Assembly: GCF_002055535.1 (NCBI RefSeq)
Contig: NZ_LN831034.1
Location: 1,178,001-1,242,000, forward strand
Direction of reading: 5' to 3'
Length of the DNA stretch: 64,000 nucleotides
Origin: Streptococcus pyogenes
GTDB taxonomy: Bacteria; Bacillota; Bacilli; Lactobacillales; Streptococcaceae
Below, in pieces: positions 6,413-16,790 of this stretch. Position 1 is the first letter of the stretch; the number at the start of each line of letters is the position of its first letter. A program made the translations under genes and the position numbers. The notes under the pieces are model-generated. The model did no database searches, was not told the DNA's origin, and saw only the letters and a program-made list of their open reading frames with translations.

Positions 6413-9031
6413 TTACACTATTTCAGCAACTGCTGCTAGCAGCTCTGCAATTTTACTTGCATCGCTACCACCTGCCATAGCCATGTCTGGTTTACCTCCA
6501 CCACGACCTGCTACAATTGGTGCCAATTCTTTGATCATGTTACCAGCGTGGACATCTTTGGTTTTGCTTGCAACAAGGACATTAACCTTCTCACCAATAG
6601 CTGCTACGAGAACAAGCACATCAGAGTAGTCTTTTTGTTTCCAGTTATCAGCAAATGTACGAAGTGCCCCTGCATCTGCAACATCAACTTGACTAGCAAT
6701 GAAGCGCACGCCCTTAGCTTCTTGAACATCTTTAAAGACATCACCAGCTGCTGCAGCTGCTGCTTTTTCTTTAAGTTCTGCATTTTCTTTTTGAAGATCA
6801 CGAAGCGAGTCGCTAAGAGCTTGTACTTTAGCTGCTGCATCTTTCAATTGCGGAGCTTTTACAGTAGCAGCGATCTCTTTTAGGGCATCCTCTTGGTTAC
6901 GATAAGCTTCAAAAGCTTGTCTACCAGTAACTGCAATAATACGACGAGTGCCTGAACCAATACCTTCTTCTTTGACAATCTTGAAGAGACCGATTTCTGA
7001 AGAATTATTTAAGTGAGTTCCACCACAAAGTTCAACAGAATAATTACCAATTTGAACCACACGAACCACTTTACCATATTTCTCACCAAAAAGCGCCATT
7101 GCTCCCATCTCTTTTGCGGTTTCAACGTCAGTTTCAGTCGTTGTGATTGTAAGAGCGTTCCAAATTTGCTCATTAACTTCTTGTTCAATGTGACGAAGTT
7201 CCTCATTGCTTACTGCTTCAAAGTGAGTAAAATCAAAGCGCAAGAATTCTTCTTCGTTCAATGAACCAGCCTGAGTTGCGTGTTCACCGATAACATTGTG
7301 AAGAGCTGCATGGAGCAAGTGAGTAGCTGTGTGGTTTTTCTCAACAGCCAAACGACGCTCTTTGTTGATTTCAAGTGTGTAGTTTGTTCCAACTGAAAGT
7401 GATGCTAAAACGTTTACAGTGTGTAGAGGTTGACCATTTGGTGCTTTTTGAACATCAACAACCTCAGCAACTGTGTCACCCTTATCATTTTTGATTCTAC
7501 CTGTGTCAGCAACCTGTCCACCCATTTCAGCATAGAATGGTGTTTGAGCAAAGACAAGAAGGGCTTGACCTTCTGAAACAGCTTCGGTACGTTCATTATC
7601 AGCGATGATGACTGAAAGACTTGATTCAAGACTATATGTGTCGTATTCGAATCGTGATTCTTCAACAATACCAGCTAGGGTTTCATTTTGCATCCCCATT
7701 GAACCACCCTTAACAACAGCTGCACGCGCACGGTCTTGTTGTTCTTTCATGGCTGACTTAAAGCCTTCGTGGTCAATCTTGTAGCCTGCATCTTCTGCCA
7801 ATTCCTCTGTCAATTCAACCGGGAATCCATAAGTATCATAAAGTTTGAAGATATCTTTACCTTCAAGAGTATCCTTACCTTCAGCCTTAAGCTGCGCAAG
7901 CAATGAATCTAAGTGACCGCTACCTGCATCGATAGTACGAGCAAATGTTTCTTCCTCACGTTTAACGATTTTCTCGATAAAATCACGTTTTTCAAGCACT
8001 TCTGGGTAGTAGCTTTCCATGATTTGTCCAACAGTCGGAACCAATTTGTAAAGGAAAGTTTCGTTGATGCCAAGACGGCGACCGTGCATAACCGCACGAC
8101 GGAGAAGACGACGAAGAACGTAACCACGACCTTCATTTCCAGGAAGCGCACCATCACCGATAGCAAATGAAAGCGCACGGATGTGGTCAGCGATAACCTT
8201 GAAACTCATGTTGTCGCCATCTGGATCGTAAGTTTTACCTGACAACTTCTCTACTTCACGGATGATTGGCATGAAGAGGTCAGTTTCAAAGTTTGTTTTT
8301 GCCCCTTGCATAACAGCTGCAAGACGTTCAAGACCAGCACCTGTATCAATGTTTTTGTTTGGTAATTCTTTGTATTCTGAACGTGGTACGGCTGGGTCAG
8401 CATTGAATTGTGAGAGAACGATGTTCCAGATTTCGATGTAACGATCGTTTTCGATATCTTCAGCCAAGAGGCGAAGTCCGATATTTTCTGGATCGAAATC
8501 TTCACCACGGTCGAAGAAAATCTCCGTATCTGGACCTGAAGGACCAGCACCGATTTCCCAGAAGTTATCCTCGATCGGCACCAAGTGACTTGGTTCAACG
8601 CCACAAGCAATCCAACGGTTATACGAATCCTTGTCATCTGGGTAATAAGTCATGTAGAGCTTGTCTTTAGGGAAATCAAACCAGTCTGGACTTGTCAAGA
8701 GTTCAAATCCCCACTCAATAGCTTCATCACGGAAATAGTCTCCAATTGAGAAGTTACCAAGCATTTCAAACATAGTATGGTGACGTGCTGTTTTACCAAC
8801 ATTTTCAATATCATTAGTACGAATTGATTTTTGTGCATTGGTAATACGTGGATTTTCTGGAATCACTGAACCATCAAAATATTTTTTCAAGGTTGCAACA
8901 CCTGAGTTGATCCAAAGAAGCGTTGGGTCGTTCACAGGAACCAAGTTAGCTGAAGGCTCAACGCAATGTCCTTTAGATTTCCAGAAATCCAACCACATTT
9001 GGCGGATTTGTGCAGACGATAATTCTTTCAT
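6413..9031 (-). CDS. alaS: Alanyl-tRNA synthetase
   Basis: 872 residues, full length. Class II aminoacyl-tRNA synthetase that charges tRNA-Ala in the cytosol. Domains in order: the class II catalytic core at the N-terminus ([17 protein letters not shown]; motif 2 around [19 protein letters not shown]), the tRNA-recognition region, the editing domain with the zinc-binding HTATHLLH and CGGTH motifs, and the C-terminal C-Ala domain ending in [14 protein letters not shown]. It is transcribed alone behind a T-box leader of about 340 bases (9032-9371), so expression should rise when tRNA-Ala is uncharged. There is no clear Shine-Dalgarno before the ATG. Confidence 0.98.
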   Translation of the reverse strand: MKELSSAQIRQMWLDFWKSKGHCVEPSANLVPVNDPTLLWINSGVATLKKYFDGSVIPENPRITNAQKSIRTNDIENVGKTARHHTMFEMLGNFSIGDYFRDEAIEWGFELLTSPDWFDFPKDKLYMTYYPDDKDSYNRWIACGVEPSHLVPIEDNFWEIGAGPSGPDTEIFFDRGEDFDPENIGLRLLAEDIENDRYIEIWNIVLSQFNADPAVPRSEYKELPNKNIDTGAGLERLAAVMQGAKTNFETDLFMPIIREVEKLSGKTYDPDGDNMSFKVIADHIRALSFAIGDGALPGNEGRGYVLRRLLRRAVMHGRRLGINETFLYKLVPTVGQIMESYYPEVLEKRDFIEKIVKREEETFARTIDAGSGHLDSLLAQLKAEGKDTLEGKDIFKLYDTYGFPVELTEELAEDAGYKIDHEGFKSAMKEQQDRARAAVVKGGSMGMQNETLAGIVEESRFEYDTYSLESSLSVIIADNERTEAVSEGQALLVFAQTPFYAEMGGQVADTGRIKNDKGDTVAEVVDVQKAPNGQPLHTVNVLASLSVGTNYTLEINKERRLAVEKNHTATHLLHAALHNVIGEHATQAGSLNEEEFLRFDFTHFEAVSNEELRHIEQEVNEQIWNALTITTTETDVETAKEMGAMALFGEKYGKVVRVVQIGNYSVELCGGTHLNNSSEIGLFKIVKEEGIGSGTRRIIAVTGRQAFEAYRNQEDALKEIAATVKAPQLKDAAAKVQALSDSLRDLQKENAELKEKAAAAAAGDVFKDVQEAKGVRFIASQVDVADAGALRTFADNWKQKDYSDVLVLVAAIGEKVNVLVASKTKDVHAGNMIKELAPIVAGRGGGKPDMAMAGGSDASKIAELLAAVAEIV

Positions 9032-9189
9032 AAAAATTTAGATACAAAGAGTAAGAAAAACAGTGTTATGCTGAAGCTAGTAATGTAATCACACCAGTTG
9101 ACACAGCTCTTCTTTCTTGCTAGGAGATCAGCTATAAGCCTGGCAGCCTAGTCTACTCTATTCCTTTCGTTGATTTCAAATAGTCCTCA

Positions 9190-9255
9190 ATACAAAACAA
9201 GTCCATCTCACAGAGGGCGAAAACCGCGGTACCACCTCTATTCAATGAACTTGTC
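9190..9255 (-). promoter_or_regulatory. T-box leader of alaS (antiterminator/terminator part)
   Basis: The T-box core, AGAGGTGGTACCGCGG on the minus strand, lies at 9224-9239. Around it, AAGTTCAT (9245-9252) can pair with ATGGACTT (9199-9206) and AGAGG with CCTCT, giving a terminator stem followed by GTTTTG. This is the expected alternative to the antiterminator that binds the NCCA end of uncharged tRNA. A GCT (Ala) triplet lies upstream within GGTTGCTGCGAG, inside a TGAC/GTCA stem near 9320-9345, and is a candidate specifier codon (inference). Confidence 0.85.
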
Positions 9256-9377
9256 ATTCTTAATTTACGATATCAATTGTTGTAAAGTTAAGTAGCATGT
9301 TTATCTAATTATCAATGACTCGCAGCAACCGTCACTTTTCTGTATCTAATCCTTGATAAACAATTCTTAACTAAATT

Positions 9378-9406
9378 ATTATAAGTTTTTTTAACTGATT
9401 AGTCAA
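9378..9406 (-). promoter_or_regulatory. alaS promoter
   Basis: TTGACT at 9401-9406 and TATAAT at 9378-9383 on the minus strand with exactly 17 bases between. It predicts a start near 9371 and a leader of about 340 bases that contains the T-box. Confidence 0.8.
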
Positions 9407-9417
9407 TAAAATCCTAC

Positions 9418-10473
9418 TTATTGTGCAGCTGGCTCTTGCGTCTGAGCCTCAGTCTCAGTTGGTTCTTCAGCTGATGATGTCTGTGTTTGCTCTGATTCTG
9501 ATGGGTTCTCTTCTGCAGCTTTTGATGATTCGCTGGTTGTTGAACTTTCACTTGCAGCTTTAGTTTTTTGACCAAGATTTGCATATTGCGCCAAAATATT
9601 AGCAAAAGCTTTGTCTTTAATTTTTACATTAGCTTTATCCAATGCATTTGCAATAACCTTGTTTTGGAAATTCATATCTTTTGATTTTTCAGCTATAATG
9701 ATAGCTTTCAAACGTTTCTTATATTCTTGCCAATCTGATTTTTTTTCTGCTTTTTTAGTCACCTTAACAATGTAAAACTTCTTTTGATAAGAAGTTGGAT
9801 CTAAAACCGAGATAACGTCTGATATGCCACCCTCATTCAAACTTGAAGCCGCTTTTACGACATCAGTCGGTACATTTGTCGCACCTGAATCAAATTTATA
9901 GGTCACTTTTTTCTCAGGTGTTGTTGTTTTTTCTTTAGCAATAGCTGTAAAGTCTGCGCCTTCGGCTTTTAGTTCCTCTAAGACTGATTTAGCTGTCTCT
10001 TCATTATCTAAAGTAATCATTTCGACTGCCATTGTTGGAGTATAAGATTCATATGCTTTCTTATATTCTTGTGTTGTCAATTCTTTTTTAGCTGCTTCTT
10101 TAACCGCATATTCTACTAATTTTGAAGAGCGGATCTGACGCTTAAAAGTCTCAGGTGTCAAGCTTGATTGTGCCAAAGCAGCAGAGAATGAAGCGCCATA
10201 CTGTTCAGCTGTTTTATGATACGCCTTTTCAACTTCTTTTTTTGAAACCTTATCACCATATTGAGCTTCAAAAACACGACTAATTACCAGATTTAGCATC
10301 GCTTTTTGCGATACTTCTGTGTTTTTTGTTTCATTGTAAAAATCACTAACGCTAATTGTATCACCTTTCATCGAAATAACCTTAGTATTGTCATTAGTTG
10401 ATTGACAAGCTGCTAAAGCCATCACTGAGGCCAATGTCACAACACTAGCAATGAGTTTATTTGAGTTTTTCAT
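9418..10473 (-). CDS. prsA: Foldase lipoprotein PrsA (parvulin peptidyl-prolyl isomerase)
   Basis: 351 residues. An N-terminal lipoprotein signal ([23 protein letters not shown]) has a lipobox LAAC with lipidated C23. The central part (around [32 protein letters not shown] to [13 protein letters not shown]) matches the parvulin-like domain. The protein sits on the outer face of the membrane and helps secreted proteins fold. The last 45 residues are a low-complexity Ser/Glu/Thr/Gln tail ([17 protein letters not shown]... EPAAQ). S. pyogenes has two PrsA proteins; the longer one with this tail is PrsA1 (from memory). Ribosome site AAGGAG precedes the ATG. Confidence 0.95.
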
Positions 10474-10535
10474 TTACTTCTGAGCTCCTTTTTATCTTTA
10501 ACTAATTTATTATAACATAAATTTATCAATGTTAC

Positions 10536-11243
10536 TTAATCTGGTAATACAATATCTGCTTGATTTTTACGAATCATTAATAATCCATCACTAAGAGGGA
10601 CCAGGCTAGTTGTTAGGTTTGGATGAGTTAAGGTGGCATCAAACAAAGACTGTAAGCCACGATAAATAGTACGCTGACCTCGTCGAATATCTTCGATCGG
10701 TTTTGTAATGTCACCTCCTTGAAAGACATCATCCAAAATGACTACACCACCGACTTTTAGCAGTCTTAAAATCTCTGGTAGAAAGACAATATATTTGGAT
10801 TTGGCGGAATCCATAAACACAAAGTCAAAATTTCCTTCAAGTGTAGATAATATATCTGCTGCATCTCCTTCTAACAGGCGGATCTGTTGGCGACTGTCGT
10901 ACTTAGCAAAATTTGCTTTAGCAAAATCGATCATCTCTCGATTACGATCAATAGTCACAATCGTCGCATCTGGTGCATTTTCAGCCATTAAAAGCGCAGA
11001 AAAACCAATGGCTGTGCCAATCTCCAAAATGTGTTTTGGCTGTAAGCTTTGCAATAAAAACCTGAAATAAGCCACGACCTCAGGCTGAATAATAGGAATG
11101 TTTTCTTGTCTTGCGAATTGCTCTAACTCTGCTAAAAAACCTGTGGTTTGCTTCTGCCGTGTTCGCATATAATGAACAAGCTCTTCTTTGACAACAGGAC
11201 GACGCATATTATGATTTGCTGTTTTACTGTATGATTTAACCAT
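10536..11243 (-). CDS. SAM-dependent O-methyltransferase (catechol-OMT-like)
   Basis: 235 residues of the Methyltransf_3 / caffeoyl-CoA O-methyltransferase-like family. SAM-binding motif I is visible as ILEIGTAIGFSALLMAE, followed by VTIDRNREMIDFAKANF and the metal-site Asp region FDFVFMDSAKSKY and VVILDDVFQGG. Cytosolic enzyme; in related bacteria YrrM-type proteins modify tRNA wobble uridines, but the substrate here is not certain. It lies directly upstream of prsA, as in other streptococci, and is separated from the upstream MFS gene by a terminator. Confidence 0.88.
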   Translation of the reverse strand: MVKSYSKTANHNMRRPVVKEELVHYMRTRQKQTTGFLAELEQFARQENIPIIQPEVVAYFRFLLQSLQPKHILEIGTAIGFSALLMAENAPDATIVTIDRNREMIDFAKANFAKYDSRQQIRLLEGDAADILSTLEGNFDFVFMDSAKSKYIVFLPEILRLLKVGGVVILDDVFQGGDITKPIEDIRRGQRTIYRGLQSLFDATLTHPNLTTSLVPLSDGLLMIRKNQADIVLPD

Positions 11244-11261
11244 AAACCTAATTATATAAAA

Positions 11262-11285
11262 AAACCCTAGGCTTTGCTAGGGTTT
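11262..11285 (-). terminator. Terminator between the MFS gene and the O-methyltransferase gene
   Basis: Perfect 9-bp stem AAACCCTAG/CTAGGGTTT with a 6-base loop, followed on the minus strand by a T run. It lies 24 bases after the stop of the MFS transporter. Confidence 0.85.
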
Positions 11286-11308
11286 ACTTTTAAATTTTTT
11301 ATAGGACA

Positions 11309-12505
11309 TCATTTCTTTAACCTTAATGCTACCATTAATCCTAAAATGTATAAGACAATAAAAACACATAAGGTAAGAAGATAATTATGAGTCCATTCAA
11401 CAGTGATAGATAATAACATAGGTCCAGTTAATGCAGCTATTGCCCAAGCTGTCAATATATACCCATGTAATGTAGCCAGTTCCTTTGCCCCAAAAAGATC
11501 ACTTAAATAAGGCGGAATGAGAGAAAAACCCGCACCATAACAAGTCATAAGGGTGGCAATGCTTATCATGAAAATTAGGGAACTATGTGCAAATATTAAA
11601 CTAATAGTCATAATTATGCTTACTAAAAATAAAAGTATTACTGTCACACGGCGTCCAATATAGTCTGACAAACTAGCCCACACTAAACGACCGAAACCGT
11701 TAAAAATCCCCATAGCACCAACCACAATTGCTGACATTTCTGGACTCATACCAGTTAGATCTTGTGCCATTGGCGCAACAACTGAGATAAGTCCTAAGCC
11801 ACATGTGATATTGATAAATAAAATTACCCAAAGACAATAAAATGATTTTGTTTTAAGTGCTTCTTTAGCGGTCATTCCTTCGATTAAATAACTGTTATTT
11901 TGTAATCTTTTTTTATCTAGTATAGCTATCTCAGCAGCAGTTGGTTTTATTATCAATTGAGAAGCAAAAAGCATAACTATTAGATAAATCAGCCCTAAAA
12001 GGTAAAATGTTGCTACCAAACCTTCTGTTTCAATTAGCCACTGGGCAATCGGACTTGTTAATAAAGACGCAAAACCAAACCCCATAATAGCAAACCCTGT
12101 TGCCATGCCTCTTTTATCTGGAAACCATTTTATAATAGTTGATATCGGTGTGATATATCCCGCTCCAAGTCCTAAGCCACCAATAACACCATAACCAATA
12201 TATAAAAGCCAAATTTCTTTACGATCAATCGCTAAACCAGTCAGCATATTTCCAGAAGCATAAAGAATAGCTGACACCGTTCCGGTTAGACGAGGACCAT
12301 ATTGTTCAACTAAATTTCCCATAAAAGCAGCAGATAAACCTAAACAAAAAATAGCTAAAGAAAAGGCAAAAGCGACAGGAGCTTGGTCCCAACCGGTCTC
12401 TTGTAAAATTGGATTACGATAAACACTCCAAGCATAGGTCGATCCCAACATTAAGTGGAGAAGTATCCCTGCTGTTGCAATGATATAACGTTTTGTTTTT
12501 TCCAT
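11309..12505 (-). CDS. OxlT-like major facilitator transporter
   Basis: 398 residues with twelve hydrophobic helices. The N-terminus (GSTYAWSVYRNPILQETGWDQAPVAFAFSLAIF) and motifs such as KWFPDKRGMATGFAIMGFG and GRLVWASLSDYIGRR are those of the oxalate/formate antiporter (OFA) branch of the MFS. A plasma-membrane transporter, probably of a small organic anion; the true substrate is unknown. A promoter TTGACA-17-TAGAAT (12569-12597) lies upstream, with a catabolite-response-like site at 12619-12632. The ribosome site is AAGGAG. Confidence 0.85.
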   Translation of the reverse strand: MEKTKRYIIATAGILLHLMLGSTYAWSVYRNPILQETGWDQAPVAFAFSLAIFCLGLSAAFMGNLVEQYGPRLTGTVSAILYASGNMLTGLAIDRKEIWLLYIGYGVIGGLGLGAGYITPISTIIKWFPDKRGMATGFAIMGFGFASLLTSPIAQWLIETEGLVATFYLLGLIYLIVMLFASQLIIKPTAAEIAILDKKRLQNNSYLIEGMTAKEALKTKSFYCLWVILFINITCGLGLISVVAPMAQDLTGMSPEMSAIVVGAMGIFNGFGRLVWASLSDYIGRRVTVILLFLVSIIMTISLIFAHSSLIFMISIATLMTCYGAGFSLIPPYLSDLFGAKELATLHGYILTAWAIAALTGPMLLSITVEWTHNYLLTLCVFIVLYILGLMVALRLKK

Positions 12506-12527
12506 GAAAAACTCCTTTTTTATTATA

Positions 12528-12632
12528 CGAACGTTTATTTTTTAAAAAACATAAATGTTAGTATTTTAATTCTATTATCTCTTTTATAAAATGTCAAATA
12601 TAATAAAAATATGTTTTATGCGAACGTTATCT
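12528..12632 (-). promoter_or_regulatory. MFS gene promoter with two AACGTTCG sites, one cre-like
   Basis: TTGACA (12592-12597) and TAGAAT (12569-12574) are 17 bases apart on the minus strand. The octamer CGAACGTT (plus strand) occurs at 12528-12535, in the untranslated leader, and at 12621-12628, upstream of the -35. The upstream copy, TGCGAACGTTATCT, fits 13 of 14 defined or free positions of TGNNANCGNTNNCA, the usual CcpA (cre) pattern. Beyond this, 12640-12799 shows no gene. Confidence 0.5.
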
Positions 12633-12799
12633 CTAAAACAATAGAATAGCGTTAATCTGAAGCGCCTTACTCAACTATTGGTTTTATTTAAGTGAGTGAC
12701 CACACAATAAAAAAGACAAAAAAGAAACCGTCAAACTAAGGTCAATGAAGCCTGCTTTTCAGGACTGATAATCCACTAAAATATAAAAAGAAAATGACC

Positions 12800-12844
12800 G
12801 ATAGAAATGGAGATTCACACCAACTGTGAATCTCCATTTCTATC
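12800..12844 (-). terminator. Terminator after pepF
   Basis: A perfect 20-bp stem (12800-12819 with 12825-12844) and a 5-base loop, followed on the minus strand by a T-rich stretch. It lies 36 bases after the pepF stop. Confidence 0.8.
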
Positions 12845-12880
12845 AATCCTAAACTCTTTTTGTCCTTGACTTTTGTGATT

Positions 12881-14686
12881 TTAGCTTTTGTGTATGCCTT
12901 TGGACACGAGTACTTCAAGTTCTGTTAGACGTTCGTCAAAGACTTTAAAGGCGGCTTCCAAATAATCACCTTTTTCCATATCAACGCCTGCTTTAGCAAT
13001 CACTTCAAGTGGGTAATCAGAATTTCCTGACTTGAGGTAGGCCAAGTAATGATCGATATCATCTTGTGTGCCATGCACAATCTTATCTGCTAAATAGCTT
13101 GCAGCTGCAAAACCTGTTGCATATTGGTAAACATAATAATTGTAATAGAAATGAGGAATACGTGCCCATTCATACTGAATAAAATGATTATCTTTTTTAC
13201 TTAAACCATAATATTTTTCATTTAAATCAGCGTATAGCTGGTTAAGGTATTCACTTGTTAACACTTCTCCTTTTTGATCAGCTTGATGAATGGCATGTTC
13301 AAACTCAGCAAATTGGGTTTGACGGAAAACTGTTCCACGGAAACCATCGAGGTAATGGTTTAAAATGGCAAAGCGTTCTTTCTCATCTTGAACCTCATTT
13401 AAGAGAGCTTCTGTCATAATATTTTCATTCGTTGTGGATGCAATTTCTGCCAAGAAGATACTATAATCCCCATACACATAAGGCTGTGTTTCACGAGTGA
13501 AAGTAGAATGCAAACTGTGGCCTGTTTCGTGGACAAGTGTGTAAAGATTATCAAGTGTATCTTGCCAATTCAACAGAATAAAGGCATTGGTATCATAGGA
13601 ACCACCTGAATAAGCCCCAGAGCGCTTCCCTTTATTGACATGAACATCAATCCAACGTTCGGTAAAAGCACGATGCACACGATCTGCGTAATCTTTACCA
13701 AAAACAGCCAAAACCTTCTCAGCCTTTTCCAAAGCCTCATCATAACCAATGGCTAGATCTGTTTCAGATAATGGTGTGTAAACATCATACATCTTCAAAT
13801 CGTCTAAACCAAGAACCTCTTGACGCAATTTCAAATAACGGTGTAAGAGTGGCAAATGTTTATTAACCGTTTCTAATAAAGTGTCGTAAACAGCTTCTGG
13901 AATAAAGTTAGCAGCCATGGCAGCTTGACGTGCTGAATCGTATTTATGAACACGCGCCTTATAGTTTTGCACTTTCACATTGGTTTGCAAGGTTTTAGCG
14001 TAAGTATGTTGGAACTGTTCATAAGTACTATACATGGCTTCATAAGCAGCTTGGCGAACGCTACGGTCCTTAGATTCCATTAGGCTAATGAAGTTACCAT
14101 GGGTTAATTCAACATCTTCCCCCTTATCATTTTTAACTACTGGAAAGACAATGTCAGCGTTATCAAGAATACTAAAGGTTTCTTCCGCACCATTGAAAAT
14201 TTCTTGAGCTCCTGCTAATAATTCCTCTTCTGCTTGACTAAGAACATGTTCGCGGGCTTGGAATAATTTGTCAAAGAAATGGTTGTACACTTTCAACTCA
14301 GGGGTTTCAGTAAGAAAAGCCTGATAGTCTTCTTGATGAAGCATCATCACTTCTGGATCATAGAATGAAAAGACTTCGCTAAACTTTGCATACAAGCCTG
14401 AAGCCTTAGCTTGGTATTCTTGATACTTGGCAACAGTAGTGTCTTGGTCATTTTTCATGTGAGCATAAACATAGACTTTCTCCACACGACGAGCCAATTC
14501 TAAATATGTTTTTGTAACCTTTAACAAATTAGCACTAGAATCCAGCAAATGACCAGCAAAACCTTTAGATGCCTCAACTTCAGTAGCTAAGTCACTGACT
14601 TCAGCTTCCCAATCCTTATCTGTTGCAAAAATAGTGCTCAAATCCCAAGTGTATTTTTCTTCTAAATGGCTGCGATTATCAGTCAT
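12881..14686 (-). CDS. pepF: Oligoendopeptidase F, M3B zinc metallopeptidase
   Basis: 601 residues, full length for PepF/PepB. The zinc site is read as H386-E387-T-G-H390 in [16 protein letters not shown], with the downstream glutamate in [12 protein letters not shown]. Cytosolic enzyme that cleaves peptides of roughly 7-17 residues taken up by oligopeptide permeases. The Shine-Dalgarno AAGGAGA precedes the ATG. It lies 12 bases after coiA on the same strand, an arrangement common to streptococci, so readthrough from the competence promoter is likely, although pepF is probably also expressed on its own. Confidence 0.95.
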   Translation of the reverse strand: MTDNRSHLEEKYTWDLSTIFATDKDWEAEVSDLATEVEASKGFAGHLLDSSANLLKVTKTYLELARRVEKVYVYAHMKNDQDTTVAKYQEYQAKASGLYAKFSEVFSFYDPEVMMLHQEDYQAFLTETPELKVYNHFFDKLFQAREHVLSQAEEELLAGAQEIFNGAEETFSILDNADIVFPVVKNDKGEDVELTHGNFISLMESKDRSVRQAAYEAMYSTYEQFQHTYAKTLQTNVKVQNYKARVHKYDSARQAAMAANFIPEAVYDTLLETVNKHLPLLHRYLKLRQEVLGLDDLKMYDVYTPLSETDLAIGYDEALEKAEKVLAVFGKDYADRVHRAFTERWIDVHVNKGKRSGAYSGGSYDTNAFILLNWQDTLDNLYTLVHETGHSLHSTFTRETQPYVYGDYSIFLAEIASTTNENIMTEALLNEVQDEKERFAILNHYLDGFRGTVFRQTQFAEFEHAIHQADQKGEVLTSEYLNQLYADLNEKYYGLSKKDNHFIQYEWARIPHFYYNYYVYQYATGFAAASYLADKIVHGTQDDIDHYLAYLKSGNSDYPLEVIAKAGVDMEKGDYLEAAFKVFDERLTELEVLVSKGIHKS

Positions 14687-14698
14687 AACATCTCCTTC

Positions 14699-15661
14699 TC
14701 ATTTTCTATTACTATCCATTTTAACATAATATTTTGGTGAAAAAAGCGTTTGCACCTTCTTATCCTTTTCTTTTTTATAATAGACTTTAAAACTTTCATA
14801 ATAAGGGCGAAGATTTCCTTTAATTTGACAAAAACCGCTGGAAGATTGAACTGGTCTCCATTGAGGATAAAAAGCATCAGTTGTTAACATAAGTAAATTA
14901 TAGCCTGATAAGTAAGCCTTTTCTTGTCGTCGTAGCCATTTCGGGTGTCTAGCTAAAAGAGCTCTTTGTATTCTTTTAGATAGGTTCACAGTCATTTTTT
15001 TCTGATAAGAATAAAGGATTTCTTGCTGATAGGGTAACCGAAACATTTCCATAATATTGTGGTCTAAAGAAATGGTTTTGGTTAGGTAACTTACCTTACC
15101 AAATAAGTCTTCATGGATTAAATATTTGAGACGTAGCAGATTTGCAGCTGCATCCAGCTCCCACAAATGAAAGCCCAAACTAGATGAAAAGTAAAGAAAC
15201 TGTTTTTGCAAAGCAGTTAAGTGAGTGTTAAGCCACAATTTTCTTCCCAGTAACCATCGTACCGGATACCCCTTTTCTTGATAGGCTTTGGTGCGTTTCT
15301 TTAGACGCTCAACTGGCAAGGGACTGCACTGAATTTCTAAGGCTAACTTATCATTCACCCAAAGGTCTGCTATCTGTTGCAGCTCAGGAAGATATTTTTC
15401 AATACAGACAGCTTCTGTTCGGACTAAACTGGTGTAAAGTTTTGCCTTCAACGTCAAATGTTCCTCAGATTCATTTTCTGCTTGGAATTGACAATGAGCT
15501 AGTTGTACATGGGCAAAATGAGGTCGTCTAATTGTCCCCTGACGCAAGCGAACAGGAGATTTGCAAGCTGGGCAACGAAAAGGCGGTTTCGTTGAAATAG
15601 GCTGAGTTACTAGCGAAATGAGCTGATTCTTATCATCTAAAGCGGTTAATATTTTTGTCAC
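14699..15661 (-). CDS. coiA: Competence protein CoiA
   Basis: 320-residue CoiA family protein, needed in competent streptococci for recombination of incoming DNA. The N-terminus has a zinc-ribbon-like CPAC segment (FRCPACKSPVRLRQGTIRRPHFAH) and is followed by a nuclease-like domain with SEEHLTLKAKLY and LALEIQCSPLPVERLKKR. The frame opens with GTG at 15659-15661, which touches the Shine-Dalgarno AGGAGG. By alignment with pneumococcal CoiA (from memory), the first residue should be the fourth codon, which here is ATA, 8 bases after the Shine-Dalgarno. The start is therefore doubtful. A CIN box lies at 15686-15693. Confidence 0.88.
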   Translation of the reverse strand: MTKILTALDDKNQLISLVTQPISTKPPFRCPACKSPVRLRQGTIRRPHFAHVQLAHCQFQAENESEEHLTLKAKLYTSLVRTEAVCIEKYLPELQQIADLWVNDKLALEIQCSPLPVERLKKRTKAYQEKGYPVRWLLGRKLWLNTHLTALQKQFLYFSSSLGFHLWELDAAANLLRLKYLIHEDLFGKVSYLTKTISLDHNIMEMFRLPYQQEILYSYQKKMTVNLSKRIQRALLARHPKWLRRQEKAYLSGYNLLMLTTDAFYPQWRPVQSSSGFCQIKGNLRPYYESFKVYYKKEKDKKVQTLFSPKYYVKMDSNRK

Positions 15662-15685
15662 CTCCTATTAGATCTTCCACCTTAT

Positions 15686-15693
15686 TATTCGAA
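15686..15693 (-). promoter_or_regulatory. CIN box (SigX/ComX promoter) of coiA
   Basis: TTCGAATA on the minus strand, one base from the TACGAATA consensus that serves as the -10 for the competence sigma factor SigX, 24 bases before the GTG of coiA. The rest of 15694-15955 holds no supported gene. Confidence 0.7.
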
Positions 15694-15955
15694 AACTAAG
15701 TACCAAACTTTAAGTAGCTTTAGTTTTTTTAGCCATCAAAAAACACTCCCATTTCCAATTTATGAGAGTTTAACACAAGGGTTTTTATAACGCTTCAGGT
15801 TAAGGAGACAGTGGGAATTGAATCTTTTTGCTTACCTGATTTTGTAACAACAAGATGACTAAACATAGCAAAAGTCGAACTCATCATGACTATAATAGTC
15901 AATGGACACTTTATTGATTAAGCAAGAATAGCTTCTTTTTGAAAGCATGTTTTGC

Positions 15956-16672
15956 TCAGTCCAGATACGTTTTAATGAGTTGCCTTTCTGACGCTGTTAG
16001 ATAACGATATTCTCCGCTGGCTAAATGACCGAGTTCCAGTCCTGCAAAGTGCGTCCGTTTCAGAGAGGTCACTTTCAAACCATAGGTCAAAAACATTTTT
16101 TTCACTTGGTGAAATTTTCCTTCTGAAATGGTCAAACTAGCCTGTGACTGGTCTGTATCGGCTTTAAGAATAGTCAATTGAGCTGGTTGGCATTGTTCAC
16201 CTGTTGGGAAACAAATACCAGCTGCAAAAAAATCTGAGGCATCTTCTGCTAACAAGCCATTAACGGTTACAAGATACGTTTTAGAAACATGATGACTAGG
16301 GTGCAACATCCGAAACCCTAGGGGACCATTATCAGTGAGTAAAACCAACCCTTCGGTATCTCTATCCAATCTGCCAACAGGATACAAGTCTGGACTTTTA
16401 TCTTCTTCAGCAAGCTGATCAATAACGGTTAAATAGTTAGTATCTTTCTTAGCTGAGACCACCCCTGATGGCTTGTTGAGGATAATGTAAGAATGTTTAG
16501 GATGCGTCACTCGCTGTCCAGTCACCTCAATCAGTTGCAAGCCAGGATCAACATTTTGTCGACCATTTCTGGCAGGCATGTGATCAACCCAAACCCCTTG
16601 AGCCTTAATCAGTTTCTTCACTTGACTTCTAGAGCCAACTTTTGTACCTTCTAATAATTTATCTAAACGCAT
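15956..16672 (-). CDS. RsuA-family 16S rRNA pseudouridine synthase
   Basis: 238 residues. An S4 RNA-binding domain at the N-terminus (MRLDKLLEGTKVGSRSQVKKLIKAQGVWVD) is followed by the pseudouridine synthase core with catalytic D103 in VGRLDRDTEGLVLLTDNG and the KTYLV and EGKFHQVKKMF motifs. Enzymes of this family convert uridine 516 of 16S rRNA (E. coli RsuA); the target is inferred from family. No ribosome binding site precedes the ATG. Instead TGTTACACT, an extended -10, ends 6 bases before it, suggesting a leaderless mRNA. Confidence 0.9.
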   Translation of the reverse strand: MRLDKLLEGTKVGSRSQVKKLIKAQGVWVDHMPARNGRQNVDPGLQLIEVTGQRVTHPKHSYIILNKPSGVVSAKKDTNYLTVIDQLAEEDKSPDLYPVGRLDRDTEGLVLLTDNGPLGFRMLHPSHHVSKTYLVTVNGLLAEDASDFFAAGICFPTGEQCQPAQLTILKADTDQSQASLTISEGKFHQVKKMFLTYGLKVTSLKRTHFAGLELGHLASGEYRYLTASERQLIKTYLD

Positions 16673-16790
16673 ATTAGTAGTGTAACATAAATTTACCCTT
16701 GCAAAAGAAATAGAAGTTACAAGACTTCTTCTTAAATGAAGTTGACTATCTCCTCATTTTTGTTCTTACAAGGTTTAACGACTGGTTAGG

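Noticed and set aside
15800..15895. 29-codon minus-strand frame (MMSSTFAMFSHLVV...) between rsuA and coiA
   Set aside because: No ribosome site, low-complexity content, and no recognisable features beyond chance.
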